Below are positions 33,694 through 43,043 of a stretch of 64,000 nucleotides of DNA, piece by piece (the stretch's first letter is position 1; each line of letters opens with the position of its first letter). The stretch is from Fen-1258 sp947085815 (GTDB taxonomy: Bacteria; Bacteroidota; Ignavibacteria; Ignavibacteriales; Melioribacteraceae), in assembly GCA_947085815.1 (NCBI GenBank), contig CAMTXU010000007.1:115783-179782 (forward strand). The letters are read 5' to 3'. The notes beneath the pieces were generated by a model. The model did not search any database. It had not been told where the DNA came from and worked only from the letters and a program-made list of their open reading frames with translations. The position numbers were made by a program, and so were the translations under genes.

Positions 33694-36600
33694 ATGTATT
33701 CAAAAAGCGAAATAGTAAAACAAGAATTTCACGATGCGTGCGGTATCGGGTTCATAACTGAAATTTCCGGCAAACCTAGCCGGCGAGTGATTGATCTTTC
33801 AATTGAAGCGTTAAAAAATATGTCCCACCGCGGTGCTTCCGGATCAGATGAACGAACAAGCGATGGAACCGGACTTCTTACAGATATTCCATACAAGTAT
33901 TTCAAAATTGTATTGGAAGCAGAACTCGAAAAGAAAATTGGAAATGATAATCTGGGCATTGCAATGGTTTTCACTTCCGAAGAGGAAATGCCGCATATTG
34001 AAAATAAATTTTTGGAATTATCAACTAAACTGAAGATTAACTATCTAGGAACGCGGCGGGTACCCACAAATAACGCGGTACTGGGAGAACTTGGTAAAAC
34101 TACTCTTCCGACAATTGTTCAATTCTTCTTTTCCGGCGTTGATCAGAAAAAATATAGTTTTGAAACGCGTCTTTATATTTTACGGAAATCGGTTGAACAG
34201 TTAATTCACAAAAACGGATTTGAAACTTATATCTGTTCTCTCTCCAGCAAGACTATTGTGTACAAAGGAATGATGAAGCCTAATCAGCTTTCAAGGTTTT
34301 ATCACGATCTAAACCAACCCGAATATGAAGTAAAGGTTGCCCTTTTCCATGAAAGATTCTCTACTAATACTATCTCAAGCTGGAGTATGGCCCAGCCATT
34401 CAGAATGCTAGGACATAATGGAGAAATTAATACTATCAAAGGAAATCGGTTATGGATGCAGACACGCGAGGCAACCATAAAGTCGGACTTCTGGGAAGAG
34501 CATCTTAATTTATTAAAGCCAATCGTCTCTGAAACTGGAAGCGACTCTTATTCTTTAGATAACATTCTTGAATTTCTCGTTCATAGCGGAAGAAGTTTAT
34601 TCCATAGTGCTATGATGCTGATTCCTGAACCATACATATTTGATAACAGCATGGAGGAAGAGCTAAAAGATTTTTATATCTATCATGAAAATCATATTGA
34701 ACCATGGGATGGACCGGCAGCTCTTGTATTTACAGACGGCGATATAGTTGGAGCAAAATTAGACCGGAACGGTTTGCGGCCGTTGCGCTATACAATGACT
34801 AAAGACGGTTTAGTAATAATGGCTTCAGAAGCCGGCGTTGTTGATATTGAGGAAGAAAACATTTTACTGCACCATCACATGAAGTCGGGAGAGAATTTTG
34901 CAATAAGGCTCGACGGTAGCGGTATAATGACAAATAAAGAGATTACCGAAAATGTCGCTCGAAATGATAAATATTCCGAGAAGGTTAAGAGCCATCTATC
35001 CGCTCTCGAAAGAGGAGACGATTTTGAGGAGTTCGGCGAATTCGCTTTTCCGGAGGGAGGGTTCGATAAACGGCTGCGTGTTGCATTCGGAATTGATAAG
35101 GAGGATCTTGACCGCTTCATAATTCCGATGGCGGAAAGCGGAAAAGAATCTGTTGGCTCAATGGGAGATGATACGCCCCCGGCATTTGTTTCAACGCAGA
35201 AGAGAAAATTTTACGATTACTTCAAACAGCACTTCGCTCAGGTTACCAATCCTTCAATCGATTCAATTCGTGAACGATATGTGATGAGTTTATACAGATA
35301 CATTGGTAGTGAAAGCGATCTTCTCAGTGACGCCAATGCCTTCGGCGGGGCGATACGGATTGACAGCCCCGTACTATCTCCGCGCGAGGTAAATCTGCTT
35401 CTCGATAGACATCACTGGTTTCCGCATGTAATTGTAAAATGTCATTTCAATATTAATGATGATCTATCAAAAAGAATTGAGGAGATAAGGACAGAATGCG
35501 AAAACGCCGTGCTTAATGGTGCAAAAATAATTTTTCTATCCGATGAAGGATTACAACCGAATCATGTTCCGATCCCCATGCTGTTGGTAGTATCTGCGGT
35601 GCATCAATATTTGATAAAGAAAAAATTAAGAAACAATTGCGCGCTTTTAAGTTTTACAGGTGATGTTATTGAAGACCATCATGTTGCATGTCTGGTAGCC
35701 TTTGGGGCAAGCGCTGTATATCCATATATGGCATACGAACTGATTCGTGAGAATTTTAAAGATGAAAATTGGATTGCGAAACTTAGCAATTACCGGAACG
35801 CCTTGGAAAAGGGACTTCTTAAGATAATGGCTAAGATGGGAATATCTACAGTCAGCAGTTATCACGGAAGCATGCTTTTTAACGCGATTGGAATTTCTCA
35901 ATCACTTATTAATGAATACTTTCCTTCCATTAAAAGTGCGTTGGGCGGAATCGATTTGACTCTTCTTAAAAAATCGCTGGTCGAAAATAGTGAAAAAGCG
36001 TTTTCAGAAAATATTGAACTCGATGAAATAGGAAGATTCAAATTCCGTAAAGGGGGAGAAGCGCACGGATTTTCTCCATCAACATTTAAAAAGATTCATA
36101 ATGTTTCTCAGAACCTGAACAAGACTATCATTGATGATGAACAGCCGGTTTATATTCGGGATTTTTTTGAAATCATAAAACGAAATCCAATTCCGGTAGA
36201 GAAGGTTTATTCCTCAGAAGAAATATTAAAACAATTTGGACTCGGAGCTGTTTCGTTCGGAGCCATTTCCGAAGAGACACACCGTACATTAGCACGTGCG
36301 GCATCAATGCTTGGTATGAGAAGCAATACCGGCGAGGGAGGAGAGCAGAAAGACCGTTACAGTACTTCCAATCCGGATAAAAGTGAGAACTGTTACACGA
36401 AGCAAGTTGCGAGCGGAAGATTTGGAGTTACAACTTCATATTTAACAGCGGCTAGGGAAATACAAATTAAAATAGGGCAGGGGGCTAAACCCGGCGAGGG
36501 TGGGCAATTGCCAGGAGAAAAAGTGACCCTTTCGATTGCAAACAACCGGCATACAACACCAGGTGTTCCGTTAATTTCTCCACCACCGCATCATGATATT

Positions 36601-38148
36601 TACAGCATCGAAGATCTCGCCCAATTGATCTACGATCTCAAACAGGTGAATCCAAGAGCTATTATTTGTGTAAAACTTGTATCACAATTTGGAATTGGAA
36701 TAATTGCATCGGGGGTTGTTAAAGCCGGAGCCGACGTAATATTGATTAGCGGTAATGACGGAGGAACCGGCGCCAGTCCTCTCGGTTCATTGAAACATAC
36801 CGGACTTCCTTGGGAACTAGGTCTTTCGGAGGTACACAGAACTTTAACCCAGAACGGTTTAAGGGGTATGGTAACTCTTCGTGTTGACGGCGGATTGAAA
36901 AATGCACACGATGTTGTGATTGCATCTTTGCTTGGTGCTGAAGAATATGATTTCGGTACCTCAGCCTTGGTGTCTGTTGGATGTGTTATGGCAAGACAAT
37001 GCCATCTAAACACATGTCCGGTTGGAATCGCAACTCAAGATCCTGAACTCAGAAAAAAATATAAAGGTAAACCGGAACATCTGGTAAACTTCATGAAAAA
37101 CATTGCCGAAGAGACTAGACTACTTCTTTCTGAGATTGGAGTCGAAAGTCTTACCGGAATTATTGGGCGTAATGATTTACTGAAGGGAAATAATCAGTAT
37201 AAAAAACTGCTTGAAGAAAAAAATATCGATCTGTCAATTCTATTTGCAGAAGAAGAAAAACAAAATTTCTTTTTTGATTGCAGTAAAAAAATAAAATTAC
37301 CTGCAGCCAAATTCGAACAGCATTTCGCTGAAGGTATTAAAGATGAAGTTCTTCCAGCAATTATGACCCATGGAAGAGTTATTATAAACAGAAAATTAAA
37401 AAATACGGATAGAGCGGTCGGCAGCAGAATATCCGGACTTATTTCATTTTTATATGGGCCGAGTGAATTTAAAGGCTACATACAATACCGTCTGGATGGT
37501 GCGGCTGGACAAAGTTTGGGCGCTTTCTTAGTAGATAACATGGAACTGCGTCTGAGCGGTGTTGCAAATGATTATGTAGGTAAGGGGATGAGCGGAGGAT
37601 TGATAACAATTCGATTTCCGAGAACAATACGAAAATCGCTTGAAGGAAACACAATCATTGGAAATGTAGCATTGTACGGCGCAACCGGAGGAGAAATTTT
37701 TGTAGCTGGAAAAGCCGGAGAGCGGTTTGCAGTACGAAATAGCGGGGCCGCCGCCGTTGTGGAAGGTGTGGGTAATCATTGCTGTGAATATATGACAAGA
37801 GGATTTGTGATTGTATTAGGCGAGACGGGTAAAAATTTCGGCGCTGGAATGACGGGCGGTTTGGCATTTATCTATCATGATCGTGCCTCTATTGAGGAGA
37901 ATTTGAATAAGGAATATGTAAGAGTCGATCAGTTAAAATTGTGTGATGAGGATTTGATTTACAAATATCTTGTTAATCATGAATTTCATACCGGATCAAC
38001 AATCGCAAAGTCGATATTAGAAAATTGGGATTGTGAAAAAAACAATTTTGTGAAAATTGTTCCGAGGGCAATCGAGACAGTTAATTATAATAAAATATTC
38101 GAAGAGCAGTTCAAAGAGAGAATGCAGAGCGTATTTACACCGGCATAA
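33694..38148 (+). CDS. gltB: Glutamate synthase, large subunit
   Basis: Transfers the glutamine amide to 2-oxoglutarate, giving two glutamates. I chose the ATG at 33694; the open frame extends back to a TTG overlapping the previous stop. The class II glutaminase domain then begins after a 15-residue propeptide, with Cys16 of ACGIGF as the N-terminal nucleophile. The protein has 1484 residues: glutaminase (16-430), central domain, the FMN/2-oxoglutarate synthase barrel (GEGGEQKDRY; GGTGASPLGS), the 3Fe-4S cysteines in CHLNTCPVGIATQ, and the C-terminal beta-helix with repeated G-rich turns. No gltD is adjacent, so electrons must come from a subunit encoded elsewhere or from ferredoxin. It follows the aminotransferase fusion directly. 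Confidence 0.95.
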   Translation: MYSKSEIVKQEFHDACGIGFITEISGKPSRRVIDLSIEALKNMSHRGASGSDERTSDGTGLLTDIPYKYFKIVLEAELEKKIGNDNLGIAMVFTSEEEMPHIENKFLELSTKLKINYLGTRRVPTNNAVLGELGKTTLPTIVQFFFSGVDQKKYSFETRLYILRKSVEQLIHKNGFETYICSLSSKTIVYKGMMKPNQLSRFYHDLNQPEYEVKVALFHERFSTNTISSWSMAQPFRMLGHNGEINTIKGNRLWMQTREATIKSDFWEEHLNLLKPIVSETGSDSYSLDNILEFLVHSGRSLFHSAMMLIPEPYIFDNSMEEELKDFYIYHENHIEPWDGPAALVFTDGDIVGAKLDRNGLRPLRYTMTKDGLVIMASEAGVVDIEEENILLHHHMKSGENFAIRLDGSGIMTNKEITENVARNDKYSEKVKSHLSALERGDDFEEFGEFAFPEGGFDKRLRVAFGIDKEDLDRFIIPMAESGKESVGSMGDDTPPAFVSTQKRKFYDYFKQHFAQVTNPSIDSIRERYVMSLYRYIGSESDLLSDANAFGGAIRIDSPVLSPREVNLLLDRHHWFPHVIVKCHFNINDDLSKRIEEIRTECENAVLNGAKIIFLSDEGLQPNHVPIPMLLVVSAVHQYLIKKKLRNNCALLSFTGDVIEDHHVACLVAFGASAVYPYMAYELIRENFKDENWIAKLSNYRNALEKGLLKIMAKMGISTVSSYHGSMLFNAIGISQSLINEYFPSIKSALGGIDLTLLKKSLVENSEKAFSENIELDEIGRFKFRKGGEAHGFSPSTFKKIHNVSQNLNKTIIDDEQPVYIRDFFEIIKRNPIPVEKVYSSEEILKQFGLGAVSFGAISEETHRTLARAASMLGMRSNTGEGGEQKDRYSTSNPDKSENCYTKQVASGRFGVTTSYLTAAREIQIKIGQGAKPGEGGQLPGEKVTLSIANNRHTTPGVPLISPPPHHDIYSIEDLAQLIYDLKQVNPRAIICVKLVSQFGIGIIASGVVKAGADVILISGNDGGTGASPLGSLKHTGLPWELGLSEVHRTLTQNGLRGMVTLRVDGGLKNAHDVVIASLLGAEEYDFGTSALVSVGCVMARQCHLNTCPVGIATQDPELRKKYKGKPEHLVNFMKNIAEETRLLLSEIGVESLTGIIGRNDLLKGNNQYKKLLEEKNIDLSILFAEEEKQNFFFDCSKKIKLPAAKFEQHFAEGIKDEVLPAIMTHGRVIINRKLKNTDRAVGSRISGLISFLYGPSEFKGYIQYRLDGAAGQSLGAFLVDNMELRLSGVANDYVGKGMSGGLITIRFPRTIRKSLEGNTIIGNVALYGATGGEIFVAGKAGERFAVRNSGAAAVVEGVGNHCCEYMTRGFVIVLGETGKNFGAGMTGGLAFIYHDRASIEENLNKEYVRVDQLKLCDEDLIYKYLVNHEFHTGSTIAKSILENWDCEKNNFVKIVPRAIETVNYNKIFEEQFKERMQSVFTPA

Positions 38149-38487
38149 AGATTATGATCTGAATTGAATGAAGCATGAGGTTGTCACAAAAGTAATCAAT
38201 TAATCTAAAATAGCCCGCGGATGACAGAGACCTGCCTACCAGATAAACCGGACGGGCAGGGTAAACAGACATGTTTGCAGCAGGCAAGTTTTCGCAGATT
38301 ATATAAAGGGACTTCTAAGAACAATTGTTTTAAAAAATTTAACCCCGCCAAAGGCGGGACAGAGAAAACTGTGGCATAGCCATCACTTTGTGATAGTTAT
38401 TCTGGTATAACCATGCCTATGGCAGAAGCGCCCATAATTGAATAATTACTTTTGAGAAAATTTCTCTCTCGTTATATCTCTTTTCAG
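38149..38487. other. Convergent intergenic region with repeats
   Basis: A 339-bp gap between gltB and the oppositely oriented hydrolase gene. It contains CCTGCC...GGGCAGG inverted arms (38231-38260), the second copy of the dispersed repeat (38308-38428) and an internal CCCCGCCAAAGGCGGG hairpin (38343-38358). No coding frame is supported. Confidence 0.65.
38308..38428. repeat. Dispersed intergenic repeat, copy 2
   Basis: GGGACTTCTAA at its left and TGCCTATGGCAGAAG at its right match copy 1 at 2464-2573. Relative to copy 1, this copy carries an inserted CCCCGCCAAAGGCGGG hairpin and a TATCACAAAGTGATGG-like inverted segment. Confidence 0.55.
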
Positions 38488-41400
38488 TTAATCTACACGT
38501 AGCTCAAAACCTTCAGGCAAATAGTAACCTTTCTTGATTATCCTATCACCTTCAAATACTGCCCAGGCCGGAGCAGTCTGATGCTTCTTCGTCATCTGCA
38601 GTAACTGTTGAGCGCTGTTGGCTGTAAAAATGTAGACAGCTTTCTGAGGATTGTATGGATTTGGAAATGTCGCGTACAAACCATCATCGGTATTGTTATA
38701 AAGAGTTCCCATCCAATTGAAAAAGTACTTTCCATTATCTACGCCAAGCTTATCAAATATTTTTTTTGCTAAACTGTTATCGGACGAACCGCCCAGTATA
38801 ATCAGATCGTTATTGGTTAAATCACTTTCGTCAACTTCGCTGTCTTTCTTAATTGGTTGAAAAACTTCGGTAAATCGATCCGCAACCATTTTCTGATACT
38901 TAAAAGCTATTGTGTGGTTGGCTTCAATTTGCTGGGTTGTACCGTAGACAATTAGAGCCGTAGAAAAATCATCAAAAAAGTTTTGATATGTAAAATACTT
39001 ATCCCGCTGTACCGGAATATCATTTCCGTAATTGAAGATTATATTAGTCGGCTTTTCTTTGAATGAAAGTTCTACAGTTTGGTCCGCACCCTTTACTTCA
39101 ATTATTTTTACGATCCTTTCTTTTAATAAGTCAACCGCTACTGTTGTAAAGAAGTGATAAGGTTTGCCGCTCTGTTTAACCTGAAGCTTCAGTTTCCAAA
39201 GACCATCAACTTGCTCAGCTACGGTACTGAAAGTTAAATTTGGTATATCGTCTCTGTTCAACCATTGCATCGCAAATTCTTTCAACTTCTTACCGGAAAG
39301 AAGATCCAGCGAAGTAAGAATATTTTCTGTTGTTACATTTTTTTCTTTGTACTCATCATGAATTTTATTCATGAATGCAGAGAACGTTTTATTGCCCAGC
39401 ATTAACCGGAGCTGATGCAGCAAGTAAGTAGCTTTTATTCTGGGAATCTGATAGTTGCTGTACCTGTCATAAACTGTTTTAACATCAAGAGGCGCTACGG
39501 AACCCTCTTTAGCCATCACATAGAGAAGTCTATAATTAAGTTCCGTTAATTCATCTCTCATATAAGTGAATGCTCCTTCGGATGCAATCGGTGCTTGTTT
39601 AAGCAAATTGTAGTATGCCGCTGTTCCGCTTACAAACCAATTCTCTTTTTCACTAGAAGGATAAACTGTTCCTTTCCAGAGAGCTTCTTTATCAAATGAA
39701 TAAACATCTTTTACATCCAACAGATTATTAGATGGTATAAAAGTTTTAGCAGGAACAGAAGACTTATTCTTAATTTCTTTCATCTTCTCAACAATATAAA
39801 TGGGGGATGGAGTTGCATAGCCAAGTGTTAAACGGGAATATGCAAATGGAATATCCGGCATGCGTCCGTTTTCCCCGATTATCTGTTCCCGCAGCGTAAC
39901 CTTACCTATATGCGCTAAGAAAACTAATTGCTCTGCCATTTCCGATGTTGTAATCTTTCCGTCGCATGCGTGTGGACGGTTAAGAGGTGATGACCCCAAT
40001 ACATTTATTCCCCAATGGTGATCAATATTACCTTTATCCTTTTGATAGAAGTTCCAAAAAGCTATATCTCTATTGACCGGTCGCCAAACTATATCATTAG
40101 GCGCGTTATCCGGATTCAATACATATTCCTTTCTTACTTCGAGATCTTTATTGTTGTTATTACTCCAATAAAAATCTTTCGCGTTGTTGTACCAATCATT
40201 TTTGCTGCTGCGCCAAAGTTTATATTTGTTCGTCCCAAGAAGAAGAATCGCAATTTCATTTTTCTTAACGTCGCCAATCAGCCAATCATTTGAGTACATG
40301 CCGTTATTTTTTGTTGTCATGATCTTAACAACATCATCAACGCTGTTTGCATATTGAGCCGCTTTGCGTATCCGGTTGGATTGAGGAATACCCTCGGGAT
40401 TAAAAGGTGACTGCTGAACGGTTGTTTCACCTATCATAATTCCCGCGCCATTGATATAAAAATCCGCACCGGAGTGAATTCCGCCCGGGTATGTTTGATA
40501 AACTAAGCGATTGCCTTCGGATGGAATAACGTCGCATATTACATTCCAATGATATCCGGTATATCCGCCCCACATAAAAAGTTGTCCAAAAACAATCTTA
40601 CCGTCCTTTGTGGCAGAATTGTTCGCCAGAAAAGAAGAGCACTTGTGGAGTCTATCCGGTACATTAAGATCATCTTCATTAGCAAGAAAACTTTTACCTG
40701 TGAGTGGATTAGGAGTAACTCTCAGAGCGCCTCCCATGTAATCCAAATCAATGGCAGAGTTAATTGAAACAATATCCAGGAAATCAACAGGGCGGTCAAA
40801 AACTTTTGCACCGGCTTTTGCGGCGCCGTCCGCAATCCCTTTCATTTCGGTTAAATATTCTTCATCGTATTTTCTTAATAAAAGCGCATCGGTTCCAAAT
40901 CGTCTTTGAGACCACGCCGCGGCTGGGTCGGAAGTATTATCATTAAGGGCAAGCTTATCAATGAAAAGTTTAATTTCCTCAGCCAACAAAAAACCGTATT
41001 GGTAACCACGCTGATAAGGTTTTCCTTCGATGTGAACAAAGATCCATCCCTTATCTTCATACCTAAAAGCTGGTCCATGCCATTTTACAGTTTCCATGGG
41101 GATGAATTGTGAAATGTCGGTCACTTCTTCAAGCTCAATATCATCAAACCAGGCTTTGCCCAAAGCACTTCCGTTGTATCCTAGATGGAGCTGAATATTA
41201 TCTTTTGATTTTATTGCTACAAACATTCCCTCAATTTTTTGCCAACCGCTTGTTCCGCCGGCAGTAATTGTGCTGTTTGTAAATGGAAATGATTCCATTG
41301 TTAAGCAAGCCGCAACAGATGTAGGATATTGATCAATAGGATTTGTAATTGCGCCTTCGGTTTTTACCCAGCCGCTAAGTTTATAAACGCGCCCAACTTT

Positions 41401-41658
41401 TAAGTTTACCTCTTCTGATGATATTTTTGTCCTTGTCCATATGTCATGATTTACTTGAATACTTGAAGATCCACCGTGAGCATTAGTATTATCAATTAAA
41501 ACTTTCCCTTGCGATTCAACTTTCCAACTGCCAGGTAAACCGCTGCTTCCGGTGATTTCAAAATCACCATTGAAAAATTTTATTGGAATATTTTGTGCAG
41601 AGATTGCTAAAGTGAATAGTAGAACTATTGTCAATAATCGATTTGTGAATTGGACCAT
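38488..41658 (-). CDS. Secreted C45-like Ntn-hydrolase fused to carbohydrate-binding-like and M1-like regions
   Basis: A 1056-residue exported protein with a signal peptide (residues 1-21, ending AISAQ). Residues about 25-180 look like a jelly-roll carbohydrate-binding-like domain (GDFEITG ... SGWVKTEG ... WFDDIELEEV). Residues about 195-600 resemble C45/phospholipase-B-like autoproteolytic Ntn-hydrolases: GKPYQRGYQYGFLLAEE and the candidate nucleophile Cys340 in HKCSSFLANNSATKDGK. Residues about 660-880 resemble the C-terminal helical part of M1 peptidases (ATYLLHQLRLMLGNKTFSAF; LKEFAMQWLNRDDIPNL), but no HEXXH motif is present. The last 150 residues are unassigned (NDLIILGGSSDN). The substrate is unknown; amide or acyl bonds are the family expectation. 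Flanked by a convergent gltB and the secDF operon. Confidence 0.7.
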   Translation of the reverse strand: MVQFTNRLLTIVLLFTLAISAQNIPIKFFNGDFEITGSSGLPGSWKVESQGKVLIDNTNAHGGSSSIQVNHDIWTRTKISSEEVNLKVGRVYKLSGWVKTEGAITNPIDQYPTSVAACLTMESFPFTNSTITAGGTSGWQKIEGMFVAIKSKDNIQLHLGYNGSALGKAWFDDIELEEVTDISQFIPMETVKWHGPAFRYEDKGWIFVHIEGKPYQRGYQYGFLLAEEIKLFIDKLALNDNTSDPAAAWSQRRFGTDALLLRKYDEEYLTEMKGIADGAAKAGAKVFDRPVDFLDIVSINSAIDLDYMGGALRVTPNPLTGKSFLANEDDLNVPDRLHKCSSFLANNSATKDGKIVFGQLFMWGGYTGYHWNVICDVIPSEGNRLVYQTYPGGIHSGADFYINGAGIMIGETTVQQSPFNPEGIPQSNRIRKAAQYANSVDDVVKIMTTKNNGMYSNDWLIGDVKKNEIAILLLGTNKYKLWRSSKNDWYNNAKDFYWSNNNNKDLEVRKEYVLNPDNAPNDIVWRPVNRDIAFWNFYQKDKGNIDHHWGINVLGSSPLNRPHACDGKITTSEMAEQLVFLAHIGKVTLREQIIGENGRMPDIPFAYSRLTLGYATPSPIYIVEKMKEIKNKSSVPAKTFIPSNNLLDVKDVYSFDKEALWKGTVYPSSEKENWFVSGTAAYYNLLKQAPIASEGAFTYMRDELTELNYRLLYVMAKEGSVAPLDVKTVYDRYSNYQIPRIKATYLLHQLRLMLGNKTFSAFMNKIHDEYKEKNVTTENILTSLDLLSGKKLKEFAMQWLNRDDIPNLTFSTVAEQVDGLWKLKLQVKQSGKPYHFFTTVAVDLLKERIVKIIEVKGADQTVELSFKEKPTNIIFNYGNDIPVQRDKYFTYQNFFDDFSTALIVYGTTQQIEANHTIAFKYQKMVADRFTEVFQPIKKDSEVDESDLTNNDLIILGGSSDNSLAKKIFDKLGVDNGKYFFNWMGTLYNNTDDGLYATFPNPYNPQKAVYIFTANSAQQLLQMTKKHQTAPAWAVFEGDRIIKKGYYLPEGFELRVD

Positions 41659-41805
41659 TACTCCCTCTGACTATTTAAAGTGTTGCGAAAAATAGTAATC
41701 TTCTCTCTAGATAAAAATCAAATTATTGCGGTTAAGTAGAAGATCTGGAGATAAACTTGAAGGGGACAAACTCGGTTACCTCAATGTTTCCATGAGGATG
41801 AATTT

Positions 41806-41859
41806 AAAATAAAAAACCCCTGCGTGACTTCGACAAGCTCAATCTGACGCCGGGGTTTT
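41806..41859 (-). terminator. Terminator of the secD-secF operon
   Basis: On the minus strand, AAAACCCC pairs with GGGGTTTT and, after one mismatch, GCGT pairs with ACGC. The T-rich run TTTTTTATTTT follows. It starts about 27 bp past the secF stop codon. The apical part of the hairpin contains TTCGACAAGCTCAATCTGAC, a sequence that looks like a common dispersed repeat rather than an ordinary loop. Confidence 0.85.
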
Positions 41860-41885
41860 CAGTAGAAATATCTGAATACAGATTC

Positions 41886-43025
41886 TTAAAAAGTAATTTT
41901 TCTCTTAGTTCTGTTTGCGTATTCTAAAACGAAAGCACTGGCTACGAAAATGGAAGAGTAAGTACCGGTAATCATTCCTATGAATAAAGCGAAGGCAAAT
42001 CCGCGTAATATTTCACCGCCGAGGATGATGAGTACAATAATCATGAACATGGTGGAAAGACCGGTAATAATTGTCCTGCTGAAAGTATTGTTGATTGCAC
42101 GATTCATATTTTCTTCAAGAGGTATAGTTTTGTGAAGTTTTAGATATTCCCTCACTCTATCGAACACAACTACGGTATCATTCATTGAATAACCGATAAG
42201 TGTTAAGAACGCAGCAACAACCGTTAAGGTTACCTCGAGATTTAAGCCCGGTATTATACCATATAAGATTGAGAATACACTCAGAGTGATAAGTACATCG
42301 TGGAAAAGAGCAATAACGGCACCTATAGCGAAAGAGAATTTAAATCTGAAACCGATGTATATAAGGATCACAACCAAAGCCAGGGCAATTGCTATAACTG
42401 CATCTCTCTTTAATTCATTTCCAACTTTAGGTCCAACTTTATCTTCTTTCTCAACCACAAACGGATTGTCTTTAAACTTTTCCGTTAAATTATCTTTAAT
42501 CCAATCCGAAATACCTAATCGAACTTCAATTCCCTTATTGCTTGGCTCTTCACTTACTTTTGATGCTTGTAATCCGTATGTGAAGAGTTTGTTGCTAACA
42601 GCGTTAGCTGCAGCGGAATCCGCAAACTCATAAGTGATGGATTTACTTGAAGAGGATAACACTTGTTTCTCTATTCCGGGAAAGTTTTCATTTATTATCG
42701 TTTCAATTCTGGATTTAACTCGTGGTAATACGCTTGCCGGAATTTCCTGTAATTCAGATCTTAACAGAATTCCAGTAGAACCGCCAAAAGTCTTCACTTC
42801 AACATCACCTAAACCAATTTTATCAACCTCTTGTCTTACGAAAGAAATATCTATCGGTTTCTGAAATTGGAGAGCAATCTCGGATCCACCCTTAAAATCA
42901 ATTCCAAAAGATAATCCTCTAACAAGGATATTAACCATTCCTAAAAGAATAATAACTCCCGAGATGAGGAAGAATATCGAGCGCTTACCCATGAAGTCGA
43001 TATTTATATTTGCAAAAAGTCTCAT
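41886..43025 (-). CDS. secF: Protein translocase subunit SecF
   Basis: Inner-membrane RND-family partner of SecD that uses the proton gradient to drive late steps of Sec export. It has 379 residues with six expected membrane helices. The N-terminal block SFGIDFKGGSEIALQF, the TM4 region YSMNDTVVVFDRVREYLK and NNTFSRTIITG are diagnostic. The periplasmic insert (about 55-190) is longer than in E. coli. It begins 18 bp after secD. Confidence 0.96.
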   Translation of the reverse strand: MRLFANINIDFMGKRSIFFLISGVIILLGMVNILVRGLSFGIDFKGGSEIALQFQKPIDISFVRQEVDKIGLGDVEVKTFGGSTGILLRSELQEIPASVLPRVKSRIETIINENFPGIEKQVLSSSSKSITYEFADSAAANAVSNKLFTYGLQASKVSEEPSNKGIEVRLGISDWIKDNLTEKFKDNPFVVEKEDKVGPKVGNELKRDAVIAIALALVVILIYIGFRFKFSFAIGAVIALFHDVLITLSVFSILYGIIPGLNLEVTLTVVAAFLTLIGYSMNDTVVVFDRVREYLKLHKTIPLEENMNRAINNTFSRTIITGLSTMFMIIVLIILGGEILRGFAFALFIGMITGTYSSIFVASAFVLEYANRTKRKITF

Positions 43026-43043
43026 CTAATTTTTCTCCTAATA

